From Thermoplasmata archaeon (GTDB taxonomy: Archaea > Thermoplasmatota > Thermoplasmata > Lutacidiplasmatales > UBA184): a stretch of DNA of 60,016 nt. The notes under the pieces are model-generated. The model searched no databases, was not told the origin of the DNA, and worked only from the letters and a program-made list of their open reading frames with translations. A program made the position numbers and the translations under genes. Positions 55,532 to 60,016 of this stretch are shown piece by piece. Where the stretch lies: contig DAHUXZ010000010.1 in the NCBI GenBank assembly GCA_027315455.1, positions 1-60,016 on the forward strand, given 5' to 3'. Every line of letters starts with the position of its first letter. Position 1 is the first letter of the stretch.

Positions 55532-58364
55532 GCGCGTAGCTCACCCCGACCACGGAGAGGACGTTGGTCCAGGGGATCGTGAACGTCAGGAACCCCGTCG
55601 CGGCGCTCGTCGCGTTGTAGAGCAGCAGGATCGCGAGCCCGGTACCGATCCCGATGCCGAGCAGCGCGACGTAGGAGTACTCGAGGAGGAACGCGCGGAG
55701 GACCATCCCCCGGGTGAAGCCCGCGGCCCGGAGCATCCCGACCTCCCCCCTCCGCTCGGCGACGGCGCGCAGGGCGACGATCCCCATCGCGGCGATCCCG
55801 ACGGCCAGGCCGAGCGCGACGAAGATCTCGAGGAGCCCGATGAACCCCTCCGTCGTCTGGATCGAGGTCGCGAGCACCTGGGCGAAGTCGACGAGGATCA
55901 GGCCGTAGGGGAAGAACGCCGCCTTCGCGAGCTGGGCGGCGGTCACGGCGGACCGGCTCGCCGCGACGGTCAGGAAGAACGCGCTCTCGTTGGCGTAGCC
56001 GAGGGATGAGGCCACGCGGGGATTGACCCAGATGCCGGAGACGAACGATTCGGAGAGGACGCCGATGACCGTGACGCGGGTGCGCCCCCCCGTCGCGGGG
56101 TTCGTCACGGCGACCGTCGCGCCGGGGCCGAGCGTGGGATGGCCCGGCCCGAACGCGAAGCCCGACGCGGCGAACTGGCCGTCGACCACCGCCACCGAGG
56201 CGTTCGTGGCGAGCTCCTGCCAGACGCCGGCCTCGCTGAGCCCGTCGGCCGTGGCGGTGAAGTTGAAGCGGTTCGTCGAGTAGAAATCCTGGGCCGGCGG
56301 CTGGCCCGTCGGGGCGGCGAAGAGGGGATAGCCGTATCCCGGCGGGGCCCCCGAGAAGTTGAGCAGCGCTCCCCCGCTGACGAGCGGCACCACGGTGGAG
56401 AAGTACGGGGCGAGGGAGGTGTTGTTCGCGATCTGCCCCGGAAGGTCCGGGATGGCCAGCGCGGAGACGCCGAAGAAGCTGTAGCCGCCGGACTCCGAGA
56501 CGATCGTCGCGTTGAGGCCGGACTGGACGGAGGCGCCGAACTCCGCGACCCCGACGACGGTGAAGAGGACCAGCGAGAAGATGGTGAGATTGATCGCCGT
56601 GCGGAACGCCCGCCGCCCGGGGTAGGACAGTCCGATGCGGACGACCGGGACGGAGCGGGGCCGCACGGTGCCGAGGCGGGCGATCGCCCCCACGACGATG
56701 TCCGAGTTGAAGATGTAGAGGAGGATCGCCCCCAGGATCATCAGGATCCCCTTGACGAAGAACCCGAAGATCGACCCCGTGAGCGACGGGGCCAGGACCG
56801 CGCTCTCGATCTGGGGGACCCCCGACCAGAGAAGCAGCGCGGCGCCGGCCAGCGAGAACGCGACGCGGTTGCGGACGAGCCGGGTCAGCATTAGCGCGAC
56901 GCCGAGCGCGACGAGCCCGCCCGCGAGCACGGGGGTGCTCTGGGGACCGGTCCCCCGGAACGACGCGGCGAAGAGGGAGCCACCGACGGTGGCGAGGGCG
57001 ATCCCGAGGACCGCGAGGTAGGTGTAAAAGCGCATCACCGGCGCCGGTTCGGGGATGCTGCGGATCGCCCGGACGATGTTGAGCCGGCTCGCGCGGGCGC
57101 TCGCCACCGTCACGGTCGCGAGGGTCAAAAGGAAACCGACCACGTACCCCAGCGCGAGGCTCGTCCCGGTCACGGTGAACGAGGCGAGGATCGCCGAAGA
57201 GCCCGCGCCCCCATTCGAGAAGAGCACGCTGAACGCGTAGGTGAGCAGGTAGCCCACGGCGACCCCGAGGAATGTTCCGGCGAGGGCGCTGCCCGCGGAA
57301 TAGAGGAGCCCCTCGAAGTAGTAGGTGAGGACGAGTTCGCGCCGACGCAGCCCGATAGCGCGGAGCATCCCCATCTCGCCCTTGCGCTCCTCGGCCAGCA
57401 TCACGAAGATCCCGACGATCAGCATCGCGCCGGCGACGATCGAAAAGAGGCCGAGGACCAGGAACAGCTGCAGGAGGCTCGTGCCGGCCGTCTCCGCCTG
57501 CGCGAGGGCGTCCTTGAGGAGCTGGGAGACCGTGAGGCCGTAGTCGGTGGGGAGGGACGCGAGGGACGCGTTGAGGCGGGCGCTCACCGCACCGGAGAGC
57601 GCGACGCCGTCCGTCAGCGAGCCGGCGTTCGTCACGGCGAGGAAGTTGACCATCCCGGTGGCGTTCTCGAGGGTCTGGGCGGTCGCGAGCGGCGTAAAGA
57701 CGCTCCCGCCGAACAGGAAGCCGCCGCGCGTGTCGTCCACGACGATGCCCTGGACGACGGCGACGCCCGTCGCCCGGCCGTAGAGGATGAGCTCGTTGCC
57801 GACGGAGGCGTTGAGGTCCTGGGCCGCCTGGACGTCGAGGTACACCCCGCCCGAGGACGGTCCCGGAAGGTGCGAGCCGTTCGTCGCGGTGAACGGGCCC
57901 AGGGCAACGGTCTGGTTCGCGTCGGCCCCGATGAGGTTGAGGCCGGGCTGCGGGATCCCCGTGGAGCGGTCGAAGACCTGGACCGTGCTCACGACCTCGG
58001 GGGCGATCCCGGCGATCTGCGGGTCGCCTCCGGTCTGCGCGGCGAGCTGGGAGTACGCCGCGTAGGGGAAGGGAACGTACGCCCCCGAGGGCGACTGGTT
58101 GAACACTCCCTCGTCGGTAAAGCCGTAGCCCTGGTAGGCGAAGTGGACATTGACGGTGTTGACCGTGTCCCCGATCACGAGGCTACCGGAAACGATCGTC
58201 GTCGCCACGAGGAGGCCGAGGATCACAAGGACCGTGCGCCAGCGGGCGCGGCGGACGTTGCGCGTCGCGAGGCGCAGCGCGATCCGGTGCGTGGCCGCGA
58301 GGACGATCGACGCGGCGGCCACGACGGCGACCCCGAGGAGGAGCCAGAGGACGAGGGAGACCAC
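55452..58364 (-). CDS. ABC transporter permease, duplicated FtsX/MacB type, 970 aa
   Basis: Large permease of the LolC/MacB-like (type VII) class. An N-terminal helix and RLATRNVRRARWRTVLVILGLLV open the first half. A MacB-like periplasmic domain spans about residues 60-290, and a first FtsX unit about 300-430 with EERKGEMGMLRAIGLRRRELV (the coupling helix). A helical linker spans about 445-570, a second external domain about 590-800, and a second FtsX unit about 830-965 with AERRGEVGMLRAAGFTRGMV. One gene thus supplies both halves. It lies 15 bp downstream of the ATPase gene. Such systems transmit force or extrude substrates; the cargo is unknown. Confidence 0.9.
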   Translation of the reverse strand: MVSLVLWLLLGVAVVAAASIVLAATHRIALRLATRNVRRARWRTVLVILGLLVATTIVSGSLVIGDTVNTVNVHFAYQGYGFTDEGVFNQSPSGAYVPFPYAAYSQLAAQTGGDPQIAGIAPEVVSTVQVFDRSTGIPQPGLNLIGADANQTVALGPFTATNGSHLPGPSSGGVYLDVQAAQDLNASVGNELILYGRATGVAVVQGIVVDDTRGGFLFGGSVFTPLATAQTLENATGMVNFLAVTNAGSLTDGVALSGAVSARLNASLASLPTDYGLTVSQLLKDALAQAETAGTSLLQLFLVLGLFSIVAGAMLIVGIFVMLAEERKGEMGMLRAIGLRRRELVLTYYFEGLLYSAGSALAGTFLGVAVGYLLTYAFSVLFSNGGAGSSAILASFTVTGTSLALGYVVGFLLTLATVTVASARASRLNIVRAIRSIPEPAPVMRFYTYLAVLGIALATVGGSLFAASFRGTGPQSTPVLAGGLVALGVALMLTRLVRNRVAFSLAGAALLLWSGVPQIESAVLAPSLTGSIFGFFVKGILMILGAILLYIFNSDIVVGAIARLGTVRPRSVPVVRIGLSYPGRRAFRTAINLTIFSLVLFTVVGVAEFGASVQSGLNATIVSESGGYSFFGVSALAIPDLPGQIANNTSLAPYFSTVVPLVSGGALLNFSGAPPGYGYPLFAAPTGQPPAQDFYSTNRFNFTATADGLSEAGVWQELATNASVAVVDGQFAASGFAFGPGHPTLGPGATVAVTNPATGGRTRVTVIGVLSESFVSGIWVNPRVASSLGYANESAFFLTVAASRSAVTAAQLAKAAFFPYGLILVDFAQVLATSIQTTEGFIGLLEIFVALGLAVGIAAMGIVALRAVAERRGEVGMLRAAGFTRGMVLRAFLLEYSYVALLGIGIGTGLAILLLYNATSAATGFLTFTIPWTNVLSVVGVSYALTILAILGPSVKAARLPPAEAIRYSE

Positions 58365-58379
58365 GAGCGGACCCCCCGG

Positions 58380-59057
58380 CTACCCGTCGAAGCGCCCGTC
58401 GCGCATCCGGAGCGTCCGGTCGCAGACCCGCGCGACCTCCGGGTCGTGGGTCACGACCACGATCGTCTGGGCATACTGCCGATTGAGCTGGCGGAGCAGT
58501 TGGGTGACCTGGCGGGAGCCCTCCTCGTCGAGATTGCCCGTGGGCTCGTCCGCCCAGACGATGGCGGGTCGGGCGACGAGGGCGCGGGCGAGCGAGACGC
58601 GTTGCTGCTGTCCGCCCGAAAGCTCGCTCGGACGATGGCGGGTCCGGTCCGCCAGGCCGAGCTCGCCGAGGATCTGGGTGGCGCGCTCGCGGGCCTTGCC
58701 GGCGGCGACCCCCGCGATGAGCAGCGGCAGCTCGACGTTCTCGACGGCGGAGAAGACGGGGAGGAGGTTGTACGACTGGAAGACGAAGCCGGTCCGGCGC
58801 GCGCGGTAGGCGCTGCGCTGGTCATCGGGCATCCGGTGGATGTCGACACCCTCGAGGCGGACCGAGCCCCGGGTGATGTCGTCGAGGCCGGAAAAGCAGT
58901 TCAGGAACGTCGTCTTCCCACAGCCCGACGGGCCCATGATCGCCAGCATCTCGCCGCGATGGATCTCGAGGTTCACGCCATGGAGGGCCGTCACCTGGGT
59001 CTCGCCGGTGCCGTAGATCTTCCAGACATCCTCGCCGGCGACCACGACCTCGGGCAT
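58380..59057 (-). CDS. ABC transporter ATP-binding protein, LolD/MacB type
   Basis: ATPase partner of the downstream FtsX-type permease. Walker A GPSGCGKTTFLN, Q-loop FVFQSYNLLP, signature LSGGQQQRVSLARAL, Walker B AIVWADEPTGNLD and H-loop VVVTHDPEV are all present. The 225-residue length is standard. ATG 59057 is about 35 bp downstream of GGTATTACG on the minus strand (59087-59095). The two genes form an operon. Confidence 0.95.
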   Translation of the reverse strand: MPEVVVAGEDVWKIYGTGETQVTALHGVNLEIHRGEMLAIMGPSGCGKTTFLNCFSGLDDITRGSVRLEGVDIHRMPDDQRSAYRARRTGFVFQSYNLLPVFSAVENVELPLLIAGVAAGKARERATQILGELGLADRTRHRPSELSGGQQQRVSLARALVARPAIVWADEPTGNLDEEGSRQVTQLLRQLNRQYAQTIVVVTHDPEVARVCDRTLRMRDGRFDG

Positions 59058-59126
59058 GCGGACGGACGGCGCCCGCGTACCGAGCGGACGTAATACCTCT
59101 TACCCCAGGGCCGGGCCTGCGGCGGC

Positions 59127-60016
59127 CTACGGAGCGTACTCGGGGCGGACGACGCGACCGGACGGGCGGCCGACGTACTCCCCATCGACGAGGAGCGGCT
59201 GGCCGTCGCGGTAGTGCTCCCGGGGGAAGACCGCGGAAAACCCCTCGAAGGCGGTCCACCCGCACGGCGCGTGGAGCGCACGGGCGTGGACCGTAACGGT
59301 GCGGCGGAAATCCACGACGAGCAGGTTGGCCCGGTGGCCCGGGGCCAGCCGACCCTGCGGAAGGCCGGCCCATCGCGCCGGCCGCTCGCAGGCCGCGGCG
59401 ACGAGCGTCGGGAAGGGGAGGGCGCCCTCGCGCACGCGGCCCAGCATCAGGGGCAGAAGGGTCTCGACCCCGGGCATGCCGCTCGGCGCGTTCGCGAAGG
59501 GCCGGCCCTTGGCCTCCGCCGAATGCGGCGCGTGGTCGCTGGCGAGGCACGGGACCTGACCGCGGTCGAACGCGGCCAGCAGCTCCCGTCGCTCCGCCTC
59601 GCGCCGAAGCGGGGGATTGACCTTGAAGCGGGCGTCGGGGCCGTGTCGGTGGGAGAGGAGGAGGTGGTGCGGGGTCGTCTCGAACGAATGGCCGGTCCGG
59701 CGGAGGTCGTCGACGATCTCGGCCTGGGTCACGTGGGCGATGTGCAGCCGCAGCGAGGGGGGGGCGGCCGAGAGAACCTCCGCCACCGCCCGGCGCTCCG
59801 CGAGCGCGGGTCGTGACGCGTTCCAGCCCTCGACGGTGGCCGCCGGCGCGTCGCGGAAGTGGGACGGGTCCTCGGCGTGGACGCTCACAGAAAGGCCGGT
59901 CTCCGCGGCCTCGGCGAGCAGGCCCCGTGTCGCGGCGAACGGCGTCGCCTCGGGCTGCCCGGTCGTCGGTGAGAGATAGAGCTTGAACGCGCCGGCGTGA
60001 CGGGCGAGGGAGCGGA
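59127..60016 (-). CDS. pyrC: dihydroorotase (5' end cut by window)
   Basis: Amidohydrolase that closes carbamoyl-aspartate to dihydroorotate in pyrimidine synthesis. The frame is open to the window edge, so the N-terminal zinc motif (HxH) is outside. Visible are AGAFKLYLS, where class I enzymes carry the carboxylated or structural Lys region, SVHAEDPSHF, LRLHIAHVTQAE, the catalytic Asp motif LASDHAPHS and the C-terminal GWTAFEGF with a final VxVxGxxV-like strand. About 296 codons are visible. Allantoinase is the main alternative; the APHS and PSGMPGVETLLPL motifs fit dihydroorotase. Confidence 0.9.
   Translation of the reverse strand, partial: RSLARHAGAFKLYLSPTTGQPEATPFAATRGLLAEAAETGLSVSVHAEDPSHFRDAPAATVEGWNASRPALAERRAVAEVLSAAPPSLRLHIAHVTQAEIVDDLRRTGHSFETTPHHLLLSHRHGPDARFKVNPPLRREAERRELLAAFDRGQVPCLASDHAPHSAEAKGRPFANAPSGMPGVETLLPLMLGRVREGALPFPTLVAAACERPARWAGLPQGRLAPGHRANLLVVDFRRTVTVHARALHAPCGWTAFEGFSAVFPREHYRDGQPLLVDGEYVGRPSGRVVRPEYAP

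Noticed and set aside
1-60016. CRISPR arrays, insertion sequences, prophage or toxin-antitoxin loci
   Set aside because: No regularly spaced repeats, transposase or integrase motifs, terminal inverted repeats or recognised toxin-antitoxin pairs were seen on either strand.

Overview
The window is a very GC-rich, tightly packed archaeal chromosome segment. The archaeal marks are a DnaG-type primase, the small subunit of DNA polymerase D (DP1), SRP19, ribosomal protein S8e, a GPN-loop GTPase, pyruvoyl arginine decarboxylase, ADP-forming acetyl-CoA synthetase and an XPD helicase. Many genes also have a TATA-like box about 25-30 bp upstream of a start codon with little or no leader. PolD together with a Rieske/cytochrome b/heme-copper oxidase chain served by small blue-copper proteins suggests an aerobic heterotroph of the Thermoplasmata (Thermoplasmatota), perhaps one of the GC-rich environmental lineages. 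That placement is inference from gene content.

Layout. 1-5 kb: dnaG (3' end cut by the window edge), an unknown gene, polB (DP1), cutA and, convergent to them, an operon of two small coiled-coil genes, panE and pgk. 6.8-13.2 kb: mdh, xpd, an overlapping three-gene operon hddA-gmhA-CBS/ParB-like gene (activated heptose synthesis), and a GNAT gene. 13.4-31.9 kb is the respiratory region: a tandem-cupredoxin protein, a 1,918-residue modular surface protein, CuA subunit II with a small membrane partner, a second cupredoxin, an AbrB-PhoU regulator, and then one long operon of tatA, tatC, a TatA/B-like gene, a small membrane gene, Rieske, cytochrome b, two small membrane genes, coxA and ctaA, followed by ctaB and two genes of unknown function. 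A tRNA-Pro(GGG) follows.

32.7-49.8 kb is mostly housekeeping and central carbon metabolism: rlmE-like methyltransferase, an AP-endonuclease-like TIM barrel, hxlB, pdaD, rnhB, an SCP2-like gene, the Entner-Doudoroff pair kdgA-gdh, rps8e-srp19-GPN GTPase, a double-SIS isomerase, a TraB-like gene, mrp, ADP-forming acetyl-CoA synthetase, moaD-moaE and a two-subunit 2-oxoacid:ferredoxin oxidoreductase. 49.8-60 kb is envelope-related: a large polytopic membrane protein, a Wzx-type flippase, small membrane proteins, a DedA protein and a two-gene MacB/FtsX-type ABC system, ending in a partial dihydroorotase.

How it fits together. Sugar oxidation (gdh, kdgA), oxoacid oxidation, acetate/ATP formation and mdh can feed a membrane chain in which no cytochrome c gene is visible. 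Electrons from the Rieske/cytochrome b complex plausibly pass through membrane-anchored cupredoxins to CuA and the heme-copper oxidase, with tat, ctaA and ctaB next door for maturation. The most interesting signal is a repeated GTACGTAC-type palindrome placed at TATA boxes in front of the cupredoxin, subunit II and tat genes. It looks like an undescribed respiratory/copper regulon, with the adjacent AbrB-PhoU protein as one candidate regulator. No CRISPR array, insertion sequence or prophage was seen.
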